A stretch of DNA of 64,000 bases, taken from assembly GCA_965116945.1 (NCBI GenBank), contig OZ220734.1, positions 2,852,001 to 2,916,000 of the forward strand, given 5' to 3'. A program made the position numbers and the translations under genes. A model generated the notes under the pieces. It was not told where the DNA came from, ran no database searches, and was given only the letters and a program-made list of their open reading frames with translations. How positions within the stretch are numbered: the first letter of the stretch is position 1; each line of letters opens with the position of its first letter. The DNA comes from Plut-88900 sp965116945. GTDB taxonomy: Bacteria > Chloroflexota > Dehalococcoidia > Plut-88900. Shown piece after piece: positions 25,883 to 33,589 of this stretch.

Positions 25883-26572
25883 CTAATGCGGCATCTTCCT
25901 CGAAGCAGCCCGATACCGGCAAAACTCGCATCTCCGCCCCGACGCCGGTGGCTCAGGCTCCTCTAACAGCCCCACCACCTCCCCCAGGAACGCATCGAAA
26001 GCGGCGTCGTCCCGGGTCATCTCCTTCCATTCGACATTGCCCGCATAGGATATCCGTCCTCCCGCATCCCTCACAAGCTCGTCGGGTTCGACACAAACCA
26101 ACCCGAGACGCGTGATCGGCGAAAGCGACAGGTAGTCCGGCGCCGCATTCTCCAGTGCATACGCGTACGCATGGAGCTGCCGCGTATAGAGGTGCAGGTG
26201 ATGACTGCTCGTCGACGTGGTCTTGAAGTCTATAATCCCGTAGCTGCCGTCTTCGAATTCCAGCACCGAGTCAAACCTGCCCCGTATGAAACACGTCGAC
26301 TCCCGACCCGGAACCGCCAGCGCCCGGGACTCGACCCAGCTTTCTCCGTACTTCACCACTCCTGGCGGCAGCGTCTCGGAAATCTCCGAATTCTGCCTCC
26401 CGTTGAAGTACTCGTTCATCAACTGGTCGATCACGCTGAATATGCCGGGAAACGGAGTCCGAGGCCTGAAAAACCCTCTTGCAACCTTGAGATAGAAGCA
26501 CCGCTTGCACTCCTCCCAGAGAAATGCGAAGTCAGAAGGGCTCAGCTTCCAGTTCTTGGTAGAAGCATTCAA
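25883..26572 (-). CDS. PD-(D/E)XK nuclease family protein (RecB/Cas4-like)
   Basis: Probable DNA exonuclease domain. Seen: ECKRCFYLKVARG near the N-terminus, the nuclease core RGRFDSVLEFEDGS...IIDFKTT (Asp and DxK motifs), the motif III-like YTRQLHAYAYAL, and a C-terminal CEFCRYR. The Cys pairs at both ends suggest a Cas4/AddB-type iron-sulfur cluster. The frame is open to 26683, but I propose the TTG at 26572, which overlaps the upstream gene's stop as TTGA and gives LNASTKNWKLSPSDF. Start uncertain. There is no CRISPR array or cas gene nearby, so a Cas4 role is not supported. Confidence 0.75.
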   Translation of the reverse strand: MNASTKNWKLSPSDFAFLWEECKRCFYLKVARGFFRPRTPFPGIFSVIDQLMNEYFNGRQNSEISETLPPGVVKYGESWVESRALAVPGRESTCFIRGRFDSVLEFEDGSYGIIDFKTTSTSSHHLHLYTRQLHAYAYALENAAPDYLSLSPITRLGLVCVEPDELVRDAGGRISYAGNVEWKEMTRDDAAFDAFLGEVVGLLEEPEPPASGRRCEFCRYRAASRKMPH

Positions 26573-26949
26573 TGCTGAGGAGCCGAAAAGAGAGGCCTGA
26601 AGCCCCAGTGCTCCGCTATTTTCCCCTCCACCACTTGAATCCTGTGCTTCGTTGAACAAGTTCCCTCCGGACCTTGGCCGCACTCCTCCAGGGCCAGAGT
26701 TACTAGGCCGTCGTCTTCACTTAGTTCTGATATTCGGTACTCTGGGGCATCTCCTAGAAACTTCCGGGAAGCGATCGCCTGCTTCAACACCTCCCGGTCG
26801 GACGGCAACCCAGGCGGCGTCGCATGCTCCCAAAAGTCCCCCGCAACAAGCTCATCGATCACGGTCATAAGACCCTGATTCGCCACCTCCTCCACCAACC
26901 GACGCACCACCCCACACCCCTCAGACTCCATCACAGTTTCTCCGGGCAA
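26569..26949 (-). CDS. SnoaL-like (NTF2 fold) protein
   Basis: Small cone-shaped fold related to polyketide cyclases and ester cyclases. The 126 residues contain LVEEVANQGLMTVIDELVAGDFWEH, GLPSDREVLKQAIASRK, and RIQVVEGKIAEHWGFRPLF, the usual SnoaL pattern with a C-terminal KIAEHW. MESEG at 26931 is an alternative start. Its stop overlaps the suggested TTG start of the nuclease gene. Function beyond the fold is unknown. Confidence 0.75.
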   Translation of the reverse strand: MPGETVMESEGCGVVRRLVEEVANQGLMTVIDELVAGDFWEHATPPGLPSDREVLKQAIASRKFLGDAPEYRISELSEDDGLVTLALEECGQGPEGTCSTKHRIQVVEGKIAEHWGFRPLFSAPQH

Positions 26950-26963
26950 AGCCCTTCAACCGT

Positions 26964-27044
26964 GTCATTCCGATACCCTGCGAGGAATCTGGGGAAGGGT
27001 CCAGTCCCCTCTCCCTTGACGGGAGAGGGTTAGGGTGAGGGTGA
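26964..27044. repeat. Dispersed repeat family R1, full copy
   Basis: GTCATTCCGATACCCTGCGAGG, AATCTGGGGAAGGG, then CCCCTCTCCCTTGACGGGAG with AGGGTTAGGGTGAGGGTGA. The stem CTCTCCCTTGA/CGGGAGAG is the sequence into which the IS481 element inserted at another copy. Confidence 0.8.
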
Positions 27045-27118
27045 TGTCGAAAAGTCCACCCCCGATTAACGTAGACGCCTAGAATGAGAGTGAGGTCTAA
27101 ACCCCGACCCCCGACTCC

Positions 27119-27670
27119 CTACTCCTCCACTTCCAATATTTTCAAGATCTGCGGTATGGCCGTCTCCGCCCGACCCTTCAGCGCTTCCGGCGTCAGCCGC
27201 CCGATGGGATGCGGGACTATGGCAAACGGATAGTCCGGTATGCCCTGAATTTCAGCAATAGCTTTCGCCTGGTTCACGAATTCATTCGTAATCAAAACCG
27301 CCGAGGGTACACCCAGCTTCTCCAGTTCGATTCCGTCGTGCAAACTGCACTGAGAGCAGGAGCCTCAGTCCCCGATCGCTACTACGGCGAAATCGCTCTC
27401 CTTTGCCAGTTCCGCCACCGTGTCCTCCGGGGCGGGCCGGGATGCATCCGGCTTGCTTGCTGCCTTGATCTCTTTCAACTCGAACTGCTCACCCAGCATG
27501 TCTCCCACCATCTGCAATAGCTCGCTGGCGTTCAACTTGCTGTTTGATAGTAGTCCCAACACCTTTCCGTCTAGCTTTCCGGGCCTCGGTGCCATCTCCG
27601 CGGTTGCGTCCAGGGCCCCCGCCCGAGGGTCCATCACAGTGATGCCCCCGTTTCGCGTCTCCGTTGCCAT
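27119..27670 (-). CDS. UGSC family selenoprotein (second copy)
   Basis: 183 codons from ATG 27670 (GGAAAGGAGCGAGGA before it). In-frame TGA at 27365-27367 gives IGD-U-GSCSQCSLHDG. Flanking conserved blocks: VMDPRAGALDATAEMAPRPG, LLSNSKLNASELL, then KLGVSAVLITNEF-like sequence and GIPDYPFAIVPHPIG. The first copy has TGA at the same site, and most differences elsewhere are conservative. The gene begins 29 bp after the stop of a partner-family gene, so the two are almost certainly one operon. Function unknown; the U-G-S-C and following C-x-x-C suggest redox chemistry. Confidence 0.88.
27338..27350 (-). promoter_or_regulatory. SECIS-like hairpin in the second UGSC gene
   Basis: On the minus strand GTGCA (27350-27346) pairs with TGCAC (27342-27338) around loop GUU, which begins 19 nt after the TGA. 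The loop carries the G-U seen in classical bacterial SECIS loops. It is in the same place as the hairpin of the first copy. Confidence 0.6.
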
Positions 27671-27699
27671 TCCTCGCTCCTTTCCAGTCTTCTGGAACT

Positions 27700-28743
27700 C
27701 TACATTCCTGGAATTTGCTTGGTTACCGACTTGGTCCCCGTACCTCCGCCCCACGGCAGGATCGTGCAGAAGAACCCCCCTGCCGTGCCCCCTGCCACCA
27801 GTACCATCAGGTCGTCTGGACTGTCCACAACCGATACAACATCCGATTCTTCGTGAGGTTCCTTTCTTGCGCTCCATCCGCGGTCCAGCGTATCCCAGAA
27901 TGCATACTCACGCTTGGCAGCTTCAAACAGATAATTCTTGACCTCTTGCTTGGACCATCCCTCTTCCCGTATGTGGAGCAGCACCTCGGGGCTTATTACC
28001 ACCATCATCTCTCCACCCTCGGGCATCCCGTTCGCAACCATCACCCCCGCTATCGAATTTAAGATCCCTTCTCCCGTGTGACTCCCGTGGTCGCTTCCCT
28101 GTATCGGGGCGTTCCCCGCATATACCGTCACCGCACTCGACTCCAGCGGCAGTCCCCGCTCAACGTGTAGCGGCTGCCACGGGCTCAACTCCTCGTTCTC
28201 CGCGAAGCAGTAGCTGTACTTCCCCGGATGCCCGAAAGTCGACTTATCCAGAATCCCGGGAATCGACCCGCATACATTCATGATTATCAGCCGGATCGCC
28301 CGACCAATCGTCGCATTGGACCTCTTCGTCGGCCCAAAGATATTGTTCGCGTAGTTGATGTCCAGTTCTTTCACAATGGGCCCGTGTACCAGCACCATGT
28401 GCCCCGTCCCCGCCGTGCTCGCCGACGTTCCGTGCAGGTTGAATTCTTCCTCGCACATCGCCGAGATTGCCGTGGTTACCACGGGCATGTACTCGGGCTT
28501 GCAGCCTGCCATGATAGCGTTGATCGCCACCTTCTCAGTCGTGATTTCCCGCTTCCGGGTGGGAATCGTCCCGACAACATCCTTCGCCCCCAGCCCCGAC
28601 GCCTCTACAAACCGTGCCACCATATCGGGTGTCGGAGGTACCACCGGCAGCCCATCCGTCAGCCCCTGCTCGAAGTAGAACTCGATAGCCTCGACCGTAT
28701 CCGGCACTTGGAAACTCTGAGAAGCTGACTGGCCCTCTACCAT
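27700..28743 (-). CDS. UGSC-associated protein family, copy 4
   Basis: 347 residues from ATG 28743 (MVEGQSASQSF); the frame extends to a TTG at 28752. Conserved blocks: FYFEQGLTDGLPVVPPTPD, MAGCKPEY, NIFGPTKRSNATIGRAIRL, MNVCGS, DKSTFGHPGKYSYCFAENEE, and VAGGTAGGFFCTILPWGG. It lies directly upstream of the second UGSC gene (29 bp), the strongest evidence for a functional link. It is nearly identical to copy 5 except in the segment after YSFW/YAFW, about residues 285-310. Function unknown. Confidence 0.78.
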   Translation of the reverse strand: MVEGQSASQSFQVPDTVEAIEFYFEQGLTDGLPVVPPTPDMVARFVEASGLGAKDVVGTIPTRKREITTEKVAINAIMAGCKPEYMPVVTTAISAMCEEEFNLHGTSASTAGTGHMVLVHGPIVKELDINYANNIFGPTKRSNATIGRAIRLIIMNVCGSIPGILDKSTFGHPGKYSYCFAENEELSPWQPLHVERGLPLESSAVTVYAGNAPIQGSDHGSHTGEGILNSIAGVMVANGMPEGGEMMVVISPEVLLHIREEGWSKQEVKNYLFEAAKREYAFWDTLDRGWSARKEPHEESDVVSVVDSPDDLMVLVAGGTAGGFFCTILPWGGGTGTKSVTKQIPGM

Positions 28744-28840
28744 ATCGAACAACCCCCGAAGAATTAGATGAAAAGCTCCCGAATCTTATCACACCCCCCT
28801 GACTCCCTCACCTTCAACCCGGTGTCACTCTCTTACACGT

Positions 28841-29079
28841 GTCATTGATTTGCCCCGCAAGGTCGCAGATACGCCTTTGGCGTGAATCCGGGGTGGTGTC
28901 CAATCCCCTCTTCCTCAAGGAGACCTTTGTATAACTGTCTCTCCGATGCTCCGCGAGGTCGCAGATACGCCTTTGGCGTGAGTCTGGGGTGGGGTCTTAG
29001 GCACGGATTACATAACTGCTCATCCAATGTGTTGAAGAACGGAGAGTTGCGCAAAGCCCTCTTGAGGGGAGAGGGTTAG
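28841..29079. repeat. Two tandem R1 repeats between partner-family copies 4 and 5
   Basis: Two R1 units in a row, both with the AGATACGCCTTTGGCGTGA insert. The first has AATCCGGGG, the second AGTCTGGGG, ending AGGGGAGAGGGTTAG. No gene is supported between 28753 and 29175. Confidence 0.75.
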
Positions 29080-29175
29080 TGCCTGCCCCGAGCCCGCGCG
29101 AGGGAGTCTCAAGCACGGAATAGGAGAAGTGCCTGGGAACAACCTGAGGTTTTGCATCGATCTCACGATGAGACT

Positions 29176-30222
29176 CTACATCCCGGGAATCTGTTTCGTT
29201 ATGGACTTCGTCTCCGTCTCCCCGGCCCATGGCAGAATCGTGCAGAAAAATCCGCCCGCCGTACCCCCCGCCACCAACACCATCAGATCGTCCGGACTAC
29301 TGACAACCGAGGCGATGTCCGTATCAGCATGGGAGCCGAGTGTTGGGGCCCATGCCGGGTCTAATATCGTGTACCAGAACGAATACTCACGCTTGGTGGC
29401 TTCAAACAGATAATTCTTGACCTCTTGCTTGGACCACCCCTCTTCCCGTATGTGGAGCAGCACCTCGGGGCTTATTACTACCATCATCTCGCCAACCCCG
29501 GGCGTCCCGTTTGCTACCATTACCCCCGCTATCGAATTTAAGATCCCTTCTCCCGTATGGCTCCCGTGGTCACTTCCCTGTATCGGGGCGTTTCCCGCAT
29601 ATACTGTCACCGCACTCGACTCCAGCGGCAGACCCCGCTCAACGTGTAGCGGCTGCCAAGGGCTTAGCTCCTCGTTCTCCGCGAAGCAATAACTGTACTT
29701 CCCCGGGTGCCCGAAAGTCGACTTGTCCAGTTGTCCCGGCACTGACCCGCAAACGTTCATTATTATCAGCCGGATCGCCCGACCAATCGTCGCATTGGAC
29801 CTCTTCGTCGGCCCAAAGATATTGTTCGCGTAGTTAATGTCAAGCTCTTTCACAATCGGCCCGTGCACCAGCACCATGTGCCCCGTCCCCGCCGTGCTCG
29901 CCGACGTTCCGTGCAGGTTGAACTCTTCCTCGCACATCGCCGAGATCGCCGTGGTTACCACGGGCATGTACTCGGGCTTGCATCCGGCCATAATTGCGTT
30001 AATTGCCACCTTCTCAGCGGTGATCTCCCGCTTTCGGGTGGGAATCTCCCCCACCACATCCTTAGCCCCCAGCCCCGCCGCCTCCAGAAACCGTGCCACC
30101 ATGTCCGGCGTTGGCGGCACTACCGGCAGCCCGTCCGTCAAGCCCTGCTCGAAATAGAACTCGATAGCCTCGACCGTGTCGGGCACCTGGAAAGTCTGAG
30201 AAGCTAGCTGGCCCTCTGCCAT
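29176..30222 (-). CDS. UGSC-associated protein family, copy 5
   Basis: 348 residues. Positions of shared features: FEQGLTDGLPVVPPT 24-38, GCK with Cys81, FGPTKRSNATIGR 136-148, Cys158 in MNVCG, DKSTFGHPG 166-174, Cys179 in YCFAENEE, and the glycine-rich VAGGTAGGFFCTILPW near the C-terminus with another Cys. Nearly identical to copy 4 outside one 25-residue segment. The two are separated by repeats rather than tightly packed as copies 1-3 are. Three Cys in conserved blocks make a redox or metal role possible, but that is inference. Confidence 0.75.
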   Translation of the reverse strand: MAEGQLASQTFQVPDTVEAIEFYFEQGLTDGLPVVPPTPDMVARFLEAAGLGAKDVVGEIPTRKREITAEKVAINAIMAGCKPEYMPVVTTAISAMCEEEFNLHGTSASTAGTGHMVLVHGPIVKELDINYANNIFGPTKRSNATIGRAIRLIIMNVCGSVPGQLDKSTFGHPGKYSYCFAENEELSPWQPLHVERGLPLESSAVTVYAGNAPIQGSDHGSHTGEGILNSIAGVMVANGTPGVGEMMVVISPEVLLHIREEGWSKQEVKNYLFEATKREYSFWYTILDPAWAPTLGSHADTDIASVVSSPDDLMVLVAGGTAGGFFCTILPWAGETETKSITKQIPGM

Positions 30223-30430
30223 ACCGGAAATCCCCCTGATAAAGCAAGTCGGAACTCCAGAATCTTATCATAGGACCCCACCCCCCTCTGCCCTGACCGT
30301 ACCGCAAACTCAATGTCCTATCTAAGGCCGACAAAAGAATCAAATAGCAGGCTTCGATCCCTCTTACATTCGAAGGTCACCGGGGTGAGGATGTTCCCCA
30401 CCCCATGTTAAACTTCACCCCCTGGACGCT

Positions 30431-31276
30431 ATGCAAGACCCAACCCCCCAAACCCCATTCGCCAAACTCATGGCCCCGCCTCACCGGGACATCAACCTCT
30501 CTCGCGCCTCCCTCTTAATCGCTCAGACCGAATACCCCGACTTGGATCTCTCTCGATATCTCCGGTTAATCGAAGATCTTGGCGACCGGGTTCGCACCGA
30601 CACCCTGGACGATTCCGTTATGGCTCCCATCCATACCCTCAACCACATCCTCTTTGATGAGGAAGGCTTCCGAGGCAACGAGGAAGAGTACTACGACCCC
30701 CGCAACAGCTACCTTAGCGACGTCATAGACAGGAAGGTCGGTATCCCTATCACTCTATCCGTCCTTTACATGGAGGTCGCCCGACACGCCGGCCTCAACG
30801 TTAAGGGCGTCAGCTTTCCCGGCCATTTCATCGTCAAGCACCAGACTCCCGAAGGCCCCCTCTATGTGGACCCCTTCTATGGCGGCATGGCCCTCGAAAA
30901 GGAACACCTGGCTCAAAGGCTCCGTCTCGCCGGCGGCGGCATTTTGCCCTTCCGTGACCACCACCTCGCCGCCAGCACCGACGCCCAGATCGTTTCTCGC
31001 ATCCTCAACAACCTTAAAGGCATTTACGCCTCACGCCGCAACTACGACAAGGTTCTGGCGATCATTCAAATGCTTATCGATGTATCCCCCTGGGACCTCG
31101 ATGAGATCCGGGACCGTGGCAAAGTCCATCTACAACTCAGACATTATCAGCCCGCCCTCGCCGACCTCGAGACCTACCTCCAGTTCAGCCCCGACGCCGA
31201 GGACGCTGAAGTAATAGGCCGCAGCATCCAGTATCTCAAAGGCCTCGTCCCCAGGGGCCCGGTCCAGGAGTCCTGA
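30431..31276 (+). CDS. SirB1-like transglutaminase-fold protein with TPR region
   Basis: 281 residues of the SirB1/YchA family. The core is LFDEEGFRGNEEEYYDPRNS, YLSDVIDRKVGIPITLSVLY and GVSFPGHFIVKH, followed by helical repeats (YDKVLAIIQMLIDVSP, YQPALADLETYLQFSP). The family lacks a proven enzymatic role. The ornithine cyclodeaminase-like gene starts 2 bp after the stop, so these are co-transcribed. The upstream 200 bp hold no repeat. Confidence 0.88.
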   Translation: MQDPTPQTPFAKLMAPPHRDINLSRASLLIAQTEYPDLDLSRYLRLIEDLGDRVRTDTLDDSVMAPIHTLNHILFDEEGFRGNEEEYYDPRNSYLSDVIDRKVGIPITLSVLYMEVARHAGLNVKGVSFPGHFIVKHQTPEGPLYVDPFYGGMALEKEHLAQRLRLAGGGILPFRDHHLAASTDAQIVSRILNNLKGIYASRRNYDKVLAIIQMLIDVSPWDLDEIRDRGKVHLQLRHYQPALADLETYLQFSPDAEDAEVIGRSIQYLKGLVPRGPVQES

Positions 31277-31278
31277 CC

Positions 31279-32238
31279 TTGACCCTGATCATCCGCGAAG
31301 ACGAAGTCGCCCGACTCCTCACCATGCAGGACACCCTTGACGCCGTCGAAGGGTCATTCCGTAGCCAGGGTGAAGGCACTTCCATTAACCGTTCCCGACG
31401 CCGCTTCCATATCCCCGGCAAGGGCAACATGCAGCTCATGTCCGGCATCTGCCACTACCGGGACGCTATGGGCCTCAAGGTATACACCTCGTTCCGTGGT
31501 GGCACCCGCTTCATGGTCCTACTCTTCAGCGCCGAGTCCGGTGACCTCCTCTCCATAGTCCAGGCCGACCACCTCGGCAGAATGCGCACCGGTGCAGCCT
31601 CCGGCGTAGCAACCAAATTCCTCGCCAAAGAAAGCTCAAATACGGTCGGCATGATTGGCTCCGGGGGGCAGGCAGCCACCCAACTGGAGGCCGTTTGTGC
31701 CGTCCGAAGTATCGAACACGCTCGTGTCTACAGCCGCCGCCCCGAACCCCTCGCCGCCTTCTGCGACAGTATGTCCCGGAAGCTCGCCATCGACGTTTCC
31801 CCCGCCCCCTCCCCCGAGGAAGCTGTCACTGGCGCAGACGTAGTCATCACCATCACCAACTCCCGTGACCCTGTGGTAAAAGGCGAATGGATCGCCCAAG
31901 GCGCCCACATCAACGCCGCCGGCAGCAACTCCCTCGTCCGCAAAGAGCTGGACAACGACGCTATACGAAAGTCCGACATCATCACCGTCGATTCCCGTGA
32001 ACAGGCCCAGCTCGAATGCGGTGACCTCCTCGTCGCCGCCGAGCGCGGCGCGGTAAACTGGGAGACCGTAACGGAGCTCGGCGACGTCGTATCCGGCAAG
32101 ACCCCTGGCCGCACCTCCGACACCCAAATCACCCTTTTCGAATCCCAGGGCCTCGCCATCCAGGACGTCGCCACTGCCATGAAAATCTACGAACTCGCCA
32201 CAGAACAGGGCCTCGGCCAACAAATAGATATCTTCTAG
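31279..32238 (+). CDS. Ornithine cyclodeaminase / mu-crystallin family protein
   Basis: NAD(P)-dependent enzyme of the OCD family, which includes ornithine cyclodeaminase, alanine dehydrogenase and ketimine reductases. The 319 residues (TTG start at 31279) contain MQLMSGICHYRDAMGLKVY, GRMRTGAASGVATKFLA and the Rossmann loop GMIGSGGQAATQLEA. Context with an aminotransferase 15 bp downstream suggests amino acid metabolism. The exact substrate is not readable, and ornithine cyclodeaminase proper is only one option. Confidence 0.9.
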   Translation: MTLIIREDEVARLLTMQDTLDAVEGSFRSQGEGTSINRSRRRFHIPGKGNMQLMSGICHYRDAMGLKVYTSFRGGTRFMVLLFSAESGDLLSIVQADHLGRMRTGAASGVATKFLAKESSNTVGMIGSGGQAATQLEAVCAVRSIEHARVYSRRPEPLAAFCDSMSRKLAIDVSPAPSPEEAVTGADVVITITNSRDPVVKGEWIAQGAHINAAGSNSLVRKELDNDAIRKSDIITVDSREQAQLECGDLLVAAERGAVNWETVTELGDVVSGKTPGRTSDTQITLFESQGLAIQDVATAMKIYELATEQGLGQQIDIF

Positions 32239-32253
32239 GGAAGGGAGCGCCCC

Positions 32254-33174
32254 ATGGAATACCAGGTCTGGCTAAACGGTGAATTTGTACCCCGCAGCGA
32301 GGCCAAGATCGGCCTCACCGACAGAGGCTTTAGACTCGGTGACGTCGTCTTTGACACTTCCCGCACCTTCAACGGCAAGGTCTTCCGTCTCGAAGACCAC
32401 ATCGACCGCCTTTATCGCTCCCTCACCTACGTCCGCATCGACCCCGGCATGACCAAAGAGGAAATGACCGACATCACCCTCGACGTCGTCCAGCGCAACG
32501 AGTCCGTCCGGGAACCGGGCGACGACTACATGATCAGCCAGTTCATCACTCGCGGCGAAGGTGGGCGCTCCGCCAAACCCATGACCCCCAACATCATCGT
32601 TTGGGTCGACCCCCTCGACCACGCCCGCATGGCGCCCCTCTACAGCGATGGCGCCCACGTCGTAATCCCCAAGATCAGGAGCTACCCCTCCGACGCCCTT
32701 GACCCCAAGATCAAGCACTACAGCCGCCTCAATTTCGTCCTCGCCGAACTGGAAGCCACCGATATAGACCCCGAGGCCTTCCCCGTCCTCACCGACGCCA
32801 ACGGCAACCTCACCGAGAGCATCGGCTCCAACTTCTTCATCGTTACCGACGGCAAGATACGCACCGCCGGAGACTCCGCCATCCTCCAGGGCGTCACCCG
32901 AAAAGTCGTCGGCGAACTCGCCGATCAGCTTGGCATCCCCTTCATCGAGGAGAACATCCAGCCCTATGACGCCTACACCGCCGACGAGGCCTTCCTCGCC
33001 ACCACCCCCTACTGCGTCGTCCCCGTCGGCAGAGTCGACACCCGTACAGTCGGTCTGGAGACCCCCGGCCCCATCACCCAGCAGCTAATGGCCGCCTTTT
33101 CCGAACTCGCCGGCTTCGACATCGTAGAACAGTCCATCACCCGCGCCAAAGCCCTCGCCACCGCCCACACATAA
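32254..33174 (+). CDS. Class IV aminotransferase (branched-chain / D-amino acid type)
   Basis: PLP enzyme of fold type IV. The 306 residues have LNGEFVPRSEAKIGLTDRGF at the N-terminus, RLEDHIDRLYRSLTYV, the PLP lysine in DPKIKHYSRLNFVLAELEA, and TESIGSNFFIVTDGKI, ILQGVTRKVVGELADQLG near the phosphate-binding region. GGGAAGGGAGC lies before the ATG. It ends the plus-strand trio. Branched-chain transaminase activity is possible but the family is broad. Confidence 0.9.
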   Translation: MEYQVWLNGEFVPRSEAKIGLTDRGFRLGDVVFDTSRTFNGKVFRLEDHIDRLYRSLTYVRIDPGMTKEEMTDITLDVVQRNESVREPGDDYMISQFITRGEGGRSAKPMTPNIIVWVDPLDHARMAPLYSDGAHVVIPKIRSYPSDALDPKIKHYSRLNFVLAELEATDIDPEAFPVLTDANGNLTESIGSNFFIVTDGKIRTAGDSAILQGVTRKVVGELADQLGIPFIEENIQPYDAYTADEAFLATTPYCVVPVGRVDTRTVGLETPGPITQQLMAAFSELAGFDIVEQSITRAKALATAHT

Positions 33175-33176
33175 CC

Positions 33177-33257
33177 GTCATTCCGATGCCCCGCGAGGAA
33201 TCTGGGGCGGGGTCCAGTCCCCTCTCCCTTGAGGGGAGAGGGCTAGGGTGAGGGTGA
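33177..33257. repeat. Dispersed repeat family R1, full copy
   Basis: GTCATTCCGATGCCCCGCG, AGGAATCTGGGGCGGGG, then CCCCTCTCCCTTGAGGGGAG with AGGGCTAGGGTGAGGGTGA. It begins directly after the aminotransferase stop. Confidence 0.8.
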
Positions 33258-33375
33258 TCCCGCGGTCCCCTCCCCCCAGACGGTGGGGGCTGGGGCGAGG
33301 GTTATCCACCCGGTGTGGGGTGTCCTGATCCCGTAGGGGCGACCGGCGGGTCGCCCTCCCGGGGGGTGGTTGGGC

Positions 33376-33420
33376 ATTCCGTTCGCCCTGAGCGGAGTCG
33401 AAGGGTCTCAAGAACGGAAT
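33376..33420. repeat. Repeat family R2 (ATTCCGTTC...GAACGGAAT)
   Basis: Inverted ends ATTCCGTTC and GAACGGAAT enclose GCCCTGAGCGGAGTCGAAGG and GTCTCAA. In copies at 35.1, 38.0 and 47.7 kb the ends are ATTCCGCTC and GAGCGGAAT, so both arms changed together. Confidence 0.8.
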
Positions 33421-33445
33421 GGGTGGGGTTTCCTCCCCCTCCCCA

Positions 33446-33561
33446 CAGTACTGAATTAGAGGGAGGCGCATGTGCTTTGCACATGCGCCTCCCTCTATTC
33501 ATCTCTCCCCCTCTCCCTTATAGGCCCTAAGGGAGAGGGGGATAAAGGGGGTGAGGGTTCC
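33446..33561. repeat. Two-hairpin repeat R4, copy B
   Basis: CAGTACTGAATT, then a perfect 18-bp inverted repeat (33458-33475 with 33479-33496, loop TTT), then the CCCCTCTCCCTTA/TAAGGGAGAGGGG hairpin and AAAGGGGGTGAGGGTTCCC. The spacer 33175-33589 holds R1, R2 and R4 repeats and no gene. Confidence 0.85.
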
Positions 33562-33589
33562 CTTCCCACGTTGGGGGGTACGCGTATAT

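Noticed and set aside
25883..26572. Cas4 nuclease
   Set aside because: The PD-(D/E)XK fold and Cys pairs resemble Cas4, but there are no other cas genes or arrays in the window.
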